Origin: Cryptomeria japonica
Taxonomy: Eukaryota > Streptophyta > Pinopsida > Cupressales > Cupressaceae
Direction of reading: 5' to 3'
DNA length: 64,000 nucleotides
Assembly (NCBI RefSeq): GCF_030272615.1
Contig: NW_026728903.1
Coordinates: 248,001-312,000 of the forward strand
A program made the position numbers and the translations under genes. This document shows positions 22,241 to 33,850 of this stretch, piece after piece (within the stretch, counting starts at the first letter, position 1; each line of letters starts with the position of its first letter). Under the pieces are notes generated by a model. The model made no database searches. It was not told the DNA's origin and saw nothing but the letters and a program-made list of their open reading frames with translations.

Positions 22241-23900
22241 AACTAAGTATTTTATCCAAAAAAGAAACTTTTTTACTTGATCCAATCCTAGAACTAGAAA
22301 AGAACAATGTGGATTTAGGGGTGGTTTTAAACAAGGAATTCATGGGACTAGAGCCCATGGCTAGGGACTCCATGCGTTTTCTTTCCTTCACCCTCCTATT
22401 TTCCATCCCATCATGCATAGCCTATAAGGAGGCATTGTGCTTACTAGCTGGATTCCTACAAACAAGCTCAAGCTTGGTCCCTGCCATCTTAATCCTGGAA
22501 TCCATATCATAAATATTTCCACCCACCTTATTCCACTACCCCATAATGCCAAAAACATCATTGGTAGTTCTCCAAACTCTATCATCATCCAAATTATCAA
22601 CCCAAGTGCTATCCCTCACCTTCGCCTCGGTCGCTGCTTCCAAACAATTGATATTTTTTATGGCTACATTCATCTATGCATATAGCCATTTTAATAGGTC
22701 ATCCTATCTTTAAACATCCTCATCCAAGTCCTTCTCAATTTTAATTAGGACAGAGATAGAGCTCAAAGGTTTTGTAATAGCAGAGGGAGAGTTTACGGGA
22801 GGAGGGCTAGGGTTAGCACCAATTTTAACAGGGGACCAATCCAACCCCATAGTGTCTGAGGAGTCCAAATCATCTGAGGAAAGAGACTCAAAACTATAAT
22901 CGTCAACAATCTCCATATTTTTTTACATCTCATGTTGAACATCCACATCCTAGTCTTTTTTGGTGGCAGTAATGACCTTGAATTTGGCCATTCTGGCAGG
23001 CTTTTTCCTAGTGGGCATTTTAGAACCCAAATGAGAAACTTCTCTAGAATTAGAGGGAGTAACATTAAGGTCCACATATAAATTGGGATCATAGGTGGAC
23101 ATAATCTCAACATAAGGGACCCCACCAGAGGGGGTTAAATCCAAGTGGAAATCATACAATATACGAATGAGGCCCTGATGGAGTGGGGGTTTACCCTTAA
23201 TAGTGGCATTAGAAACTGATGAGACAAAGATGACATAACCCAGAAAGGAAAATTCATTTGTACCCCATGGCAGAGATTATTTTACATGGGGAAGATCTAT
23301 AGATGGAACCTCCTTTTCTTACCATCCAAGGTGAAGTACTTCATAAAAAATAGAGTCGCATCCTTCCAGATTCCTAGTAGCTCCTCCCTATTGTAACCAC
23401 TTTGAAGCCTAGAAGCCCCTTCACCTAGTTCAAATAACTGATCATAGTCATCATTTTAATTTCATTTAGGTTTTTTGGGAAAGGAAACGTTGTCAAGGGC
23501 CAGCCCAATCACCTTCGCAATAGTCTTCATCAAAACCACAAAAGTGACAATGCCAACTTCATGTTACCATTATCCCATGCTTGAACAAATATAGTAGAGA
23601 GCTTAGGATCATGACCAATCATCCCCTCAACATAATTATCTAGATTGTCATTGATCACCTTATCCCAAAGCTCTCCATTATTTATAAATTCAAAGAATTC
23701 ACTAGGTTTGGTCTAAATCAAATTGCCACCCCTATTTGTAGAATAGAAAACAAGGTTGAGAAAATGGTAGGCCTAAGGGATATAGTGATACTTGGTACCA
23801 ACAAAATTTAAATCCCACTACCTTAACCAATAAGGAAAGAAAAAGGCAATAAAGGCAAGTACCAAAAAGGAAACATTGGGATTATTCATCATTAATTGGC
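22203..23900 (-). pseudogene. Element-encoded ORF of unknown function, decayed
   Basis: On the minus strand, starting near 23750, broken frames give EFINNGELWDKVINDN, then DNYVEGMIGHDPKLSTIFVQ, then blocks at 22950-23159 and 22710-22916 (an acidic stretch with SLSSDDLDSSD), and finally 22203-22418. I recognise no named domain. The protein appears to have an N-terminal globular part, a middle acidic part and a C-terminal helical part with DSRIKMAG near 22500. It lies downstream of an RNase H-like block and upstream of a LINE-type 3' end. It could be a LINE ORF1-type protein of a second copy, or a separate element joined to the LINE. Confidence 0.45.
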
Positions 23901-24420
23901 AAGTCCTTCAAAATCCTGACACGAGCCACTATCAGGATTTCATGCAAGTGAATCCACATTTCAAAATCATGAACATACGTGCCCAATCCTGCCAACTTGT
24001 CTGCCACACACTTGTCTTCCTATTGCACTTGGAAAAACTTGACATCTCCATGAGTAGGAAAGAGATAACAACACTTGGTGATGAGTGGGTTAGATTTCTA
24101 GACCGTTTTAGCCACCCCTTTAAGTATTATGATTGTATTGCTAGAATCCCCTTCAATAATGATGTGTTTAAGCCCCTTGTCCCTAGCCGCAATTGACCTG
24201 TGTTAGATAGCTTCTACTTCAACCAAGCTTGAGATTTGAATTTCAAAATTTGCCACATAAGCAACGATGAGGCTATCACATGACTCTTTGATCACTCCAC
24301 TCCCCCCCACTTGACTTGGGTTGCCACAAGAAGGCTCATTGAAATTTAGCTTCAGCCAACTGATGTCAAGAGGGTCCATTTGATAGAATTGTAGAAACCA
24401 ATATGAGGGGTAGTGAAGCT
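23900..24420 (-). pseudogene. LINE ORF2 C-terminal RNase H-like domain, decayed
   Basis: The RNase H domain would remove RNA from the RNA:DNA hybrid. The minus-strand start WLKLNFNEPSCGNP (about 24310-24350) corresponds to the plant RVT_3-type entry W.K.N.DGA..GNP; the catalytic D is replaced by N-E here. A further block, VEVEAI-like then GDSSN, is present at lower coordinates in mixed frames. Stops and frameshifts occur throughout. Confidence 0.55.
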
Positions 24421-25940
24421 AGATAGGATTGGATCCATGTCATACGATCTAGCAATCATGCAGTCCAAAGGAAGTGGAGGGTGAGAATGTTTCCTCTTCA
24501 CAAAACAAGCCATATTCTCCATGACAAATTAGGGATAATCATTTTGATTAAATCTCCCCACCTATACCTTCTTTCTCTAAAAATTTTGTTGTTACGCTCT
24601 TTCCATCAACTCCATCGAGTCTAAAAAAATTTTGCCACCACAACTCCAAAAATAGGGGGTGATGGGAAGGCACATACCCACTAAGTAGATTATCCTTGGT
24701 AGTATTATTCCTAAAGATGAGGAAAAGGTAAAAGAGTTAATTTCACAAACAAAGCATAGAATATCAATAAAATGCTCAAAATACCAAATAACCTTTATAC
24801 CTTTCTCTTCCTCCTCAAATTGCTAGATGAAGAGAAAACGTGCCCTTTCTCCACTTGATTTGATTTTCTCCTCAAGGATGATTTGTACATTTATGTCAAC
24901 TACACAACAAGGGATTGAATAAAAGGATGGTTGTGGTAGATGGATTTGGCTATGTGTGGTAATATTTGGGAATAATATGGATACTTTGGATGCATTTTTG
25001 TTCTCAAACTAGCATCATAAACTTACTCAAATGATGGATGATTTATGAAGGGAGGAGGCTCCAATTTATAGATTGGAGGAGGCCAAAATTGAAGGCCAAA
25101 ATTGATTTGCAATGAAGGGATGGGATAGAAAGAAAGTGGGAGACGATTGAGAGGGCAATTTTTGGGATTCGAGAGATTTTCCATAAAGGCATTTCTTGTC
25201 TCCACACTCCTAAAGTACATGGGGAAGAGTTACCCAAGTACATTGGACGAATAAAATGGAATTAAAATTCGTTGGGAGAGGATAAAGGAATTAAAAATCC
25301 TAGATAAGAGATTGTGTGGGAAGAATAAAGGGATACAATAATAAAAAATTCCTTGGGAAGAGGACGCATGGGGAGACTCAAGAGATTTGAAATTTCTTGA
25401 AATGACCAAATTTGGTGCATTTAAGGTTTGGAGAGTGAGTTTAGGAAATTCATTTATCACAAAGAGTTGACCCTGATTAGGGGTGTGCAACTGATTAGGA
25501 GTGATTAGGTGGGTTAATGAGGATTAGAGTGCAAGTGGGAAAGTTAGGAGGATGTGATATGAGGAAAGATAATGAGTGGAGGAATATAAAATTGGGGGAT
25601 AATTATAAGCATGATTTAGGAGTGATTAATTAGGCTAGATGATAGGATTAGAAAAGGTGATTTGTAGGAATCACATGGTTAGCTTAGTCAGATGAAATTA
25701 ATTAACTAATAGAGGTTTTAGAAGAAATAATAATTGAAAAGACTTCAGAAGAATAGGGAAATAATTAATTTATCAATAAATTAATTATTGGACTATAGTG
25801 ATAAGACTAATTAAATTTAATTTAATTAATCCTAAGAGGAAGAGGATCAACACAATTAAATTAATTAATTATATGGAAAGTTTTAAATTAATTAAATATT
25901 AATTTAATTAATTTTAGATGTCTACAATTCCAAACCCAAT
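24421..25940. other. Spacer between LINE zinc-finger and RNase H blocks, partly unexplained
   Basis: LINE ORF2 should bridge this gap in roughly 600-750 bp, but ~1.5 kb is present. The part from about 24760 to 25920 is AT-rich, with TTAATTAATTAAATT-type runs at 25780-25920, and has no LINE similarity I can see. It may be a further insertion. Confidence 0.4.
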
Positions 25941-26500
25941 CAAGGATAAATAGGCCAACAATCTTCTACCTGACATTCCAAGAGAAGGGACAATGGAACC
26001 AAACATGTTCAATACTCTCCTCATCATTTTCGCATAGAACACATCAACAAGCTAGATCTAGAAGTCATGCCTCTTTAGGTTATCAACAGCTAGAATTCTT
26101 CCATGATAGACCATCTAGTAGAAAAAGAAAACCTTGTGCATGGTCTTAGTTTTCCATATGTAGTCCCATTTGAATAAAGGTACTAGGGAAGGCAAGGCTA
26201 TTTCATAGCCATTTTTAACTATTAATTTTTTATCTTTCAAGGGTGCCGAGGCTAGCACATCCACAACTTCTCTCCTTAAAAATATGACAGTATTAAGGAT
26301 TCTAAGAAGCTCTTCCACTACACACTTTTTGTGTCGAGTAAAGTCATGGGACTTAAATCTCCACACCACTGGTGAAGAATGAGGGACCCAATAAGTGCTG
26401 AGAAGGGTCCCAAGGTGCATGGAAAGATCAAATTTAACCACCGCACAAATAGGATGAAATTAAAGGGGGGTGGGGGACATCCATGGGTCCTTCTAGAACC
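25941..26500 (-). pseudogene. LINE ORF2 zinc-binding region (zf-RVT type), decayed
   Basis: The minus-strand frame 26115-26441 includes VVWRFKSHDFTRHKKCVVEE and ends FKWDYIWKTKTMHKVFFFYW. It then continues in another frame into CVLCENDEESIEHVWFHCPF near 25990-26060. The C-x2-C ... H-x4-HC arrangement is typical of the zinc-binding module after plant LINE reverse transcriptases. Confidence 0.7.
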
Positions 26501-27388
26501 AAATGTTCCAACCATTCCTAGGTTGCTAGATCAAGCCTTTAGAGAGTAGGTCGCAGGTCTTGAGGAGATTGTTCTAGATATGAGATCCTCTAGGTGCAAC
26601 ATTCGAGTGCAAGAAGGTTAGAGCTCTTCCATTAAGATACTTATCTGTCATCATCGAGGTCCACTTCACAGCTCCAAATATAAGTCTCCAGCAAATCTTT
26701 GCCAATAAAGCATCATTAAGGGATCAGCATCCTCTAATACTTTAGCCCTTGGCATATTTAGCATGGCAGACCTTCTCCAAATCCATGAGGGACATTTGTT
26801 TCATTGTTCTGCACTAGATAAGAGGAATCTCCTTTGAATTTGGTCCACCTTCTTAGCCCAAAAAATAGGAATTTGAGAGAGAGAGAGAGAGAGAGAAGGT
26901 AAACCAAAGTTCTCTGCAAAGAAGCTTTTAGAAACTAGGGCTTCCCAACGCTACTAAGGACTGCTCCTTTTCAACCAGCCAATTTTCTATTAATTATTTC
27001 CATTAGACCCAACCAAACTAAATTATCCACCTTGATAGCAATAAGAGGGAGACCAAGGTACATAAAAGGTAAAAGAGCAATCTTGTAGTTGAGAATATTT
27101 TCGATGTTGGTCTGGAGTGCTAGGTTGGTGGTCATAAAATAGAGATTTCTTTTTTCCATGTTGTTTTTTTCACCGAAAGCAGTGGCATAATCAAAGAGAA
27201 TGGTCTTTGATCCCTTAGATTCCACAATAAATGTCTCACCCATCAGAAGGTTGCCATCCACAAATTGTTGGTGAGAGATCACGAAGGGAACCAAAGAAGG
27301 TTTGATACCCTTGATAGCACCATTTTGCAAAGAAAGAATAAAATTTCTCCCTAGAGCCTCCACCATAAGAATGAAAGTGTAGGGGGAT
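26501..27388 (-). pseudogene. LINE reverse transcriptase, C-terminal half
   Basis: The enzyme would copy LINE RNA at the nicked target. The minus-strand frame 26971-27366 reads MVEALGRNF, then GIKPSLVPFVISHQQFVDGN, then LPFMYLGLPL, the usual palm and thumb landmarks of plant LINE RT. The catalytic FVDD box has become FVDG, so this copy is inactive. Upstream, the PLSPY-type motif is present only in another frame and is cut at 27388, where an LTR begins. The N-terminal half of RT is missing. Confidence 0.75.
26876..26898. repeat. (GA)n microsatellite
   Basis: About 11 GA units within the LINE RT remnant. Confidence 0.9.
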
Positions 27389-28543
27389 TGATGCAGAGGT
27401 GGGGTTCAAAACTAAACAACATGAAAACATATCAATACTAAGTAGGCATATTTCACAACAATGGGCTCAAAACTTCCTCATAACCCAATCAAGAAAACAT
27501 TACAAAATTATTGACACAAACATCTCTGAATGAACAAGGATTCTGATAAGGTTTATTTCAAACATCCCATCACCATGATACTTCACAACTTCATGCTTCC
27601 TCTTCACAAAGACACTTTGCCTTCTAGGCTACAAATAGAAAATGAGGGCTTTAGTGTTCACAAGACTCAATATACTTCTTAAGGAAAACCTTATATCATC
27701 CCAAACACAAAATTTCAACACCTTAGCAACTTCCACAAACACAAATTCCTCTAACTGTCACAATTTTCACATAACTTGCCCTAGTTTCTTGTAGCCCTGT
27801 ACAGAGACGAAAATGATCACAAATTTCCATTAACAATTCAATCCCATAAACCAAATAGAGTTTCAAATACCCTTTTTCTAATTACAAAACATATGTAAAA
27901 CGGAGGTATGGTTGTTTTGGAACATGTGTCTCGAATAATGATTGTTAGTCAGCCAATGAGGGCTAATTTACAATAGTAAATTGGGTATTTTTTAGTATAA
28001 CTTTCACTATATAATTCATATCAGAAATATAAAATCATTTTTAGATACCCATTTGGAATTTATAGAACATATATAAAAATTGAATAGGTTTTGTTTATAA
28101 CATAACCTTGAAAAATGGACTGTTATGCTGGAAAAACCTAGTTTTTGAATTGGGTAACTGAAAAGATTCGACCATTAACCACTTTAAACGACCTTTTATT
28201 TTGACCTGGTAATAATGGAAAAAAAATTTAATTCAATTATATTTCAAAATATATAATATTAAAACCCTCATCACATTTGTGCAAGCCGTACTAAGCAAAA
28301 GAGAAGCATATTTCTGAAAAAACAAAGAAAAAAAATCAGGTTTCTTATTCATTCCATCTTCCAACCATCCTCACACCTTCATCCACACTTATCCACATAC
28401 AAATTATTCACAAGGGCCTATTTATAAATTCCTAAACCCTTTCTAACTTCTCCAACTACCCCTTTGCAACTTTGTCTCTTCAACTTCCCATTTTGCAATT
28501 TTTTACAATATTTTGCGACTTGTGCAATATTTGCAATATAACA
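27389..28543 (-). repeat. 3' LTR of the LARD-like element
   Basis: 1155 bp. In minus orientation it runs TGTTATATTGCAAATATTGC to CACCTCTGCATCA. It is complete at the end that is truncated in its partner. Confidence 0.72.
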
Positions 28544-28605
28544 CCTACATGACCTTATAAACCTTAAAAATGATCCACAATGACCTTATTACACACAAAA
28601 TTAGC

Positions 28606-28872
28606 TCAAAATTCTTCAAGTCTAACACTACACCCACTTAATTGCAAAAGGTGGCCTTGGTGATCTTGACCAAATGAAATCCCCAAGTCCCCTTGGAGTG
28701 AATGGAGTAAGAGGTCTCCATCTTTGAATGTTCCTCCTTGATGTTCTGCTCCACGTCTTCTTTGAAAAAAATTCATCTTCACCTTTGACTTCATCTTGTC
28801 CATGCAAAATTCATACCCATCTACCATGTTCCCTTTCATGATCGGTTTCACCTTGATCTTGGTTCTTCCCAT
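28606..28872 (-). CDS. Small basic ORF in the LARD-like internal region
   Basis: An 88-residue frame begins MGRTKIKVKPIMKGN and is rich in Lys early and Gly/Gln later. It resembles no protein I know. It lies between the 3' LTR and the copia insertion site and may be the end of a longer frame whose start is at 44371 or above, beyond the copia insert. It could equally be chance. Confidence 0.25.
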   Translation of the reverse strand: MGRTKIKVKPIMKGNMVDGYEFCMDKMKSKVKMNFFQRRRGAEHQGGTFKDGDLLLHSLQGDLGISFGQDHQGHLLQLSGCSVRLEEF

Positions 28873-28919
28873 CTATTTGCTAAGATGTTTAGGTTTGTCA
28901 AATGACAATAACTTCTTCT

Positions 28920-30336
28920 TGTTGGCATTTGCATGAAGATTGCATTAATGAAATGTTATGTTGTCATTGATGTCAATTAAATGGTAATGATATTATTGTA
29001 ATGTTGTTTTGTAACCTGTAGGAAGAGCTATTGAAAGGAAATTGTAACCGGTAGGTAAGTTTCTAGAGTGAACAGATATTGCTAAGTACTCGAGTTGAAC
29101 CGGTAAACCCTACCTGTTGATTTGATAAACCCTAACCAATTAAGTCTGGTGAATTGGTTATATTGATTTATGATCTGATGGTGAGCGGTAATGATTATGA
29201 CATGTATGCATATTTTATGAAGAGAGTTTCAAAGTATTTTTGGCGCATTGAGGTAATGGTTTTTGTCTTGGGAATGAGCAAGTATATTGCATGTAATGCA
29301 AAGCGCGTGATGAGTTACTAAGTTCTATGAAGCAGTGATCAAGGAGCGGTCGAGGATTTCTTGAATGATGTGTAGAGATTGTTATGTAATCCAATGGTCA
29401 TACTTGAATTTTCTTGTTTGTAATATCTATGTGAATTAGGTTTTTGTTGTGTTACTGACCTAGTTGATTTGTTTATAAGGTTGATGAGTTGTTTAGTTTC
29501 CGAGTTGGCAAATTTTTAGTTGAGTGTGCGGTTACCGAACCAGATGATGTATCTACAATTTGAGTAAAGGCAAATAGGAGCATGAAAAGGATCTAAACAA
29601 ACAAGTGTAGTGCTATTCAAACATATCAGCAAACTCCTGTTGTTTTCTAACAATTACAGCAGATTGAAATCCCCTAACCGAGTAAGCTCTAACAAGATTG
29701 GTGCTATTCAAATCCTCTAACAAGGTGGTCCATTAGCTTGGATTTCAAATCCTCTATCGAGGTTACTCCTCATAGGGTATTGCTTCTAAAAAGGCATTAT
29801 AGTCAATCCCTTAACCAGGTGGTCCCTAACAGGATCTGTTCTTAACAGGACTTTTTGTAAAGCTTTAACATGCTTGGCTCCTAACAGGGCGAACTTCATA
29901 AGAGTTCACATAGTTACCTTGTGAGTCTCATCTCACCGTGGTTTTTCCCATTTGGGTTTCCACATCAAAAATATTGTGTCAAGTGGTGAATGATTTTGTG
30001 GTTATGTTTTCTATGGTTGATTTGCTTAATTACTTAATCCACTTTGATAAGTCATGATAACCAGCAGCAATATAAAATGAAGTTTTACTTATGTCAAGAA
30101 AAGTATTTGGATGTTTGTGAGTTTCAAGTTGTTTATTGTTAATCTGTTGTAACCGTCAACCGGTTTAACTTGACAATTTTATCTTAACAGTGATATTGCA
30201 TCGATAGCTCTAAGTTTTTTTTTGAGAGATTGATTTTGAGATTGGTGAAGTTTATCAATTTTTCTATCTACTGATTCACCCCCCCCCCCCCCCTCTCAGT
30301 AGTTGATCGGATCCTTGTTCTTTCATCATACCATCA
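28920..30336 (+). repeat. 5' LTR of the copia element
   Basis: 1417 bp. It carries ~75 bp near 29410-29490 that the 3' LTR lacks. Near its end is a 15-C run (30279-30293) within GATTCAC...CTCTCAGT, and it has several AACAGG/AACAAGG modules at 29640-29900. Confidence 0.9.
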
Positions 30337-30338
30337 AT

Positions 30339-30350
30339 TGGTATCAAAGC
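30339..30350 (+). other. Copia primer-binding site
   Basis: TGGTATCAAAGC, two bases after the LTR. It differs by one base from TGGTATCAGAGC, the complement of the initiator-methionine tRNA 3' end. Confidence 0.85.
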
Positions 30351-30406
30351 ATCTCAGATCCTCTAAGGTCTAAGCCTGACAGCTTGAGGTAAAGATCTTG
30401 TAGAAC

Positions 30407-31492
30407 ATGATTAAGAAGGAAGGTTTGAAGTTTAATAGAGAGAACTATAGGATATGGAGTGACACAATAAAAATTTATATCAAGAGTCTTGGAAATCAAT
30501 ATTGGGAACATGTTCATACTCAATATGTTGCACCTAGTGGGATTATGACTGATGATCAGAAGAAAGAGAAACAAGAAAACAATCAAGCACTGGAGGCTAT
30601 TATCAGTTCTTTGTCTAATGCAGAGTATGTAGATGTCCATGGTCTGGAGACTGTGTATGAGGTATGGAATAAACTTGAAGAGATTTATAACGGTGATGAA
30701 CATGTGAAGATTGCCAAGGAAGAGAGTCTAAGAGGAAAGTTTGATGATATGTGGATGGCTGAAGGTGAGAATATCCAACAGTATGGTCAAAGGATAAAAG
30801 AGATAGTTGGTGAGATCAAGAGTGTTGGTGGTAAAATGGATGATGCCACAGTGGTTAGTAAGGTATTGAGAACCCTTCTACTAGTCTACACTATCCGAGT
30901 TGCAGCCATTCAAGAGTTGAAATCTATTGAAAAAACTAAGGTAACCCTTGACTCCATCATTGGTAAGCTTACTGCTTTTGAATTAAATGGTTATGATGGT
31001 AGTGTTCAAAAATCTAAATTAGCATTTAGAGATTCTATTTCTAACCCATCTATGAGGAACAATAGAGATTTCTGTCATAGTTATGAATCTAGATCCAGTA
31101 GAGAATCTGATGATGAAGATAGTTTGGTTGAGCTTGAAGCATTGTTGGCCAAGCGGTTGCCCATAGGTACCGATAAATATAGAGGTAAATTACCTTTGAA
31201 ATGTTTTTCATGCAACAAGATTGGACACATTGCTGCTAACTGTCCTAATGGTGATAATGAGCACAAGCAAGAGAAATTACAGAAGTACAAGGGAAAAGGC
31301 AAAAGAGATTCTCTTGTTGCAGTTGATTGTGGTATGACTGATGAGGAATCTGATGGTGATGCTAATGAAGAAATTGTGTTTGTAACCATTAAAGAAAAAA
31401 CATCTGATCAGAAGGCTTTAGTTTCACGCATGGATAATTCTGATGATTGGATCATTGATAGTGTTTGTTCACATCACATGATCGGTGACTAG
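30407..31492 (+). CDS. gag: Copia gag with the start of the protease
   Basis: The 361-residue frame begins at ATG 30407, ~70 bp after the LTR, with KFNRENYRIWSDTIKIY, the typical start of plant copia gag. A zinc knuckle, CFSCNKIGHIAANC (CX2CX4HX4C), lies at about residues 266-279. The frame runs directly into the protease: DDWIIDSVCSHHMIGD is the active-site region, but the usual DSG is DSV, and a TAG at 31490 follows. Gag packages RNA in the particle, and the protease would cut the polyprotein. Gag is the only long intact piece of this element; the protease active site appears lost. Confidence 0.88.
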   Translation: MIKKEGLKFNRENYRIWSDTIKIYIKSLGNQYWEHVHTQYVAPSGIMTDDQKKEKQENNQALEAIISSLSNAEYVDVHGLETVYEVWNKLEEIYNGDEHVKIAKEESLRGKFDDMWMAEGENIQQYGQRIKEIVGEIKSVGGKMDDATVVSKVLRTLLLVYTIRVAAIQELKSIEKTKVTLDSIIGKLTAFELNGYDGSVQKSKLAFRDSISNPSMRNNRDFCHSYESRSSRESDDEDSLVELEALLAKRLPIGTDKYRGKLPLKCFSCNKIGHIAANCPNGDNEHKQEKLQKYKGKGKRDSLVAVDCGMTDEESDGDANEEIVFVTIKEKTSDQKALVSRMDNSDDWIIDSVCSHHMIGD

Positions 31493-31828
31493 AGAAAATT
31501 TCTTTCTTTGAAGGAATTTGATGGCAGAGTTGTAAGATTTGGTAATGACTCACCTTGCATGGTTAAAGGTAAGGGAACTATTTCTCTTAATGGAAAGAGT
31601 AGTGCAGATGATGTCTATTGGGTTGAAGGTCTAAAGCACAATCTTTTGAGTGTTGGTCAACTCAATGATAGAGGATATCCATTAGAGTTTAAAAATGGTA
31701 TGTGCAAAATCTATGGGAGCAAAGGTGAACTGATTGCAACTGGCAAGAAGACTAAAGGTAACTTGTTTCACCTGAATCCTAAAGTCAGCAACTATTTAAT
31801 TGCTAAAATAGATGATAGTTAGCTTTAG
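31493..31828 (+). pseudogene. Copia protease remainder and pre-integrase region
   Basis: The frame stays open from 31493 to a TAG at 31820, followed at once by another TAG at 31826. Landmarks are VYWVEGLKHNLLSVGQL (end of protease) and KGNLFHLN. The two neighbouring stops fall where the family normally has the WHR motif of the pre-integrase zinc finger; both are one G-to-A change from TGG. A one-base frameshift follows within about 31850-31860. Confidence 0.8.
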
Positions 31829-31839
31829 CATAGGACATT

Positions 31840-32475
31840 TTGTCATATAATTCTGATAACATTGTTAAAGTGGTTAAGTCAAAGACAGTGAGAGGTTTGC
31901 CTCAGTTGGACAAACTGATTAATGCTTTATGTAAGGAATGTCAGTTGGGAAAGATGACATCCTCAACTTTCAAGAGAAAATATTTTTCAACGGAACATCT
32001 ATTAGATTTGGTTCATACAAATCTCTGTGGACCAATAAGGACTAAAAGTATTCAAGGTGATAGATATTTCATGATCTTCACTAATGATTTCTCAAGGATG
32101 ATGTGGGTCACATTCTTGAAGGATAAAACACGGGCATTTAGTAAATTCAAGGCATTCAAGGCCTCTGAAAAGAAGACTAGTAAGAAGATAAAGTGTTTGA
32201 GGACTGATCAAGGCGGTGAATTTACTTTTGAGGAATTCACTAGATATTGTGAAGAAAATGGTATCAAACGACAACTTTCTGCACCAAGGACACCACAGCA
32301 GAATGGTATTGCAAAGGGAAACAATCAATCAGTTGTTGAAGCAGCTAGGACAATGTTGATACAAGGAGGTGTAGCGAAAACTTTTTGGAGAGAAGTTGCC
32401 AACACAGTTGTCTACACTATGAACTGGATTTTGGAAAAAAGAGGTAAGGACAAGAATCCTTATGAATATTGGTAA
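31840..32475 (+). pseudogene. Copia integrase with damaged active site
   Basis: The core starts after CKECQLGKMTSS and contains LVHTNLCGPIR, DFSRMMWVTFLKDK, CLRTDQGGEF and APRTPQQNGIAKGNNQ. The catalytic triad is normally D, D, E. The first D (HTDLCGP in relatives) is N, the second (RTDQGG) is kept, and the glutamate in the NG(V/I)xE context is K. The frame ends at TAA 32473 inside NPYEYW. In-frame continuation after the stop gives FFKIFGSKCF and IFLGYSMKGKTYKFYN, the integrase C-terminal part, with further stops at 32629, 32803 and 32902. Confidence 0.87.
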
Positions 32476-33048
32476 GGTAGACCACCTAATGTTAGTTTTT
32501 TCAAGATATTTGGCAGCAAATGTTTTATTAAGAGAGGTGACCATGTTAGAAAGTTTGAGGCTAAAAGTGATGAAGGTATATTTCTTGGTTATTCCATGAA
32601 AGGTAAGACCTACAAATTTTATAACAACTGAACACAAAGAATCATTGAGAGTGTTGATGTTCAAGTGGATGAGTATCTTGAAGTCTTAGGGGAAACCAGT
32701 GTGGAGAAAAAGGATGAAGATCATCACATTTTATTTTTGGAACCAGAACCTGTGAAACTTGAAACTAGTAAAGAGAATTTTGTTGTACTAGTTCAACCGA
32801 AATAGGTAGATTCAGAAGAAGATGATGTTAATAATGAAGAAGAACCTAAAGATAATGATCATGTTATTCCGAGGTGTGTGAGACTCAATCACAATCCTGA
32901 ATAGATTATTGGAGAGAATGATGCTGGAGTATTAACCAGAAGAAGAATTAGAGAGAATTCTTGCATGATCTCCACTATTGAGCCTAGAACTGCTAAGGAA
33001 GCATATGGAGATGATCATTGGGTTAAAGCTATGGATGAGGAGATTGAA

Positions 33049-33850
33049 TAAATTGAGAAGAATAACACATGGACCCTAGTACCCCAATCGGTAAATAAAA
33101 ATGTGATAGGTACTAAGTGGTTTTTCATGAACAAGCTGAATGGAGATGGTGTTGTAGTTCACAACAAAGCTAGAATGGTTTGCAAAGGTTATGCACAAGA
33201 AGAAGGAGAAGATTATGGTGAGACGTTTGTACCAGTGGCTAGACTGGAAGGTGTCAGAACTTCACTTGCATTTGTAGCACACAAGGGATTCAAAGTATAT
33301 CAGATGGATGTAAAGTCGACATTTTTGAATGGAATACTAGAAGAAGAAGTATACATTGAGCAGCCAGATGGTTATGCTCTGATTGGTGAGAAAGACATGG
33401 TATGTAAGTTGCATAAGGAATTATATGGATTAAATCAAGCACCAAGAGCATGGTATGAAAGGCTTCATTCACACCTAATGAAGATAGGTTTTTAGAGAAC
33501 CAGTGAAGATAGCAACATATATCTCAAATCTGAAGGAGATAAAATACTGGTTAGTGAAGTGTTCGTAGATGATATCATATTTGGAGGGAATGATGACATG
33601 AGCAATGACTTTGCAAATGAAATAAAAAATGAGTTTGAAATGTCTCTAGTTGGAGAGATAAAAAATTTCATAGGTTTATAAATACAGCAAATGAAGAGTG
33701 GTATTTTCATTACACAGTCTAAGTATGTGAAGGAGGTATTAAAGACATTTGGTATGAGTGAGTGTAAACCAGTTGGGACACCAATGATTATAGGTTGTAA
33801 GTTGTCTAAGGAATATGAGGCCACATCTATTGATGAGAAGGAGTACAAGT
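33049..33850 (+). pseudogene. Copia reverse transcriptase, interrupted by stops
   Basis: From 33052 the frame gives [55 protein letters not shown] and [15 protein letters not shown]. After a TAG at 33493 it continues with VFVDDIIFGG, the catalytic pair of aspartates, which is intact. Another stop (TAA) is at 33679. The domain is complete in order and length, and the stops alone separate its parts. It cannot make an active enzyme without readthrough at several codons. Confidence 0.9.

Noticed and set aside
33492-33848. Minus-strand ORF of 118 codons within copia pol
   Set aside because: It is a shadow of the RT reading frame on the plus strand.
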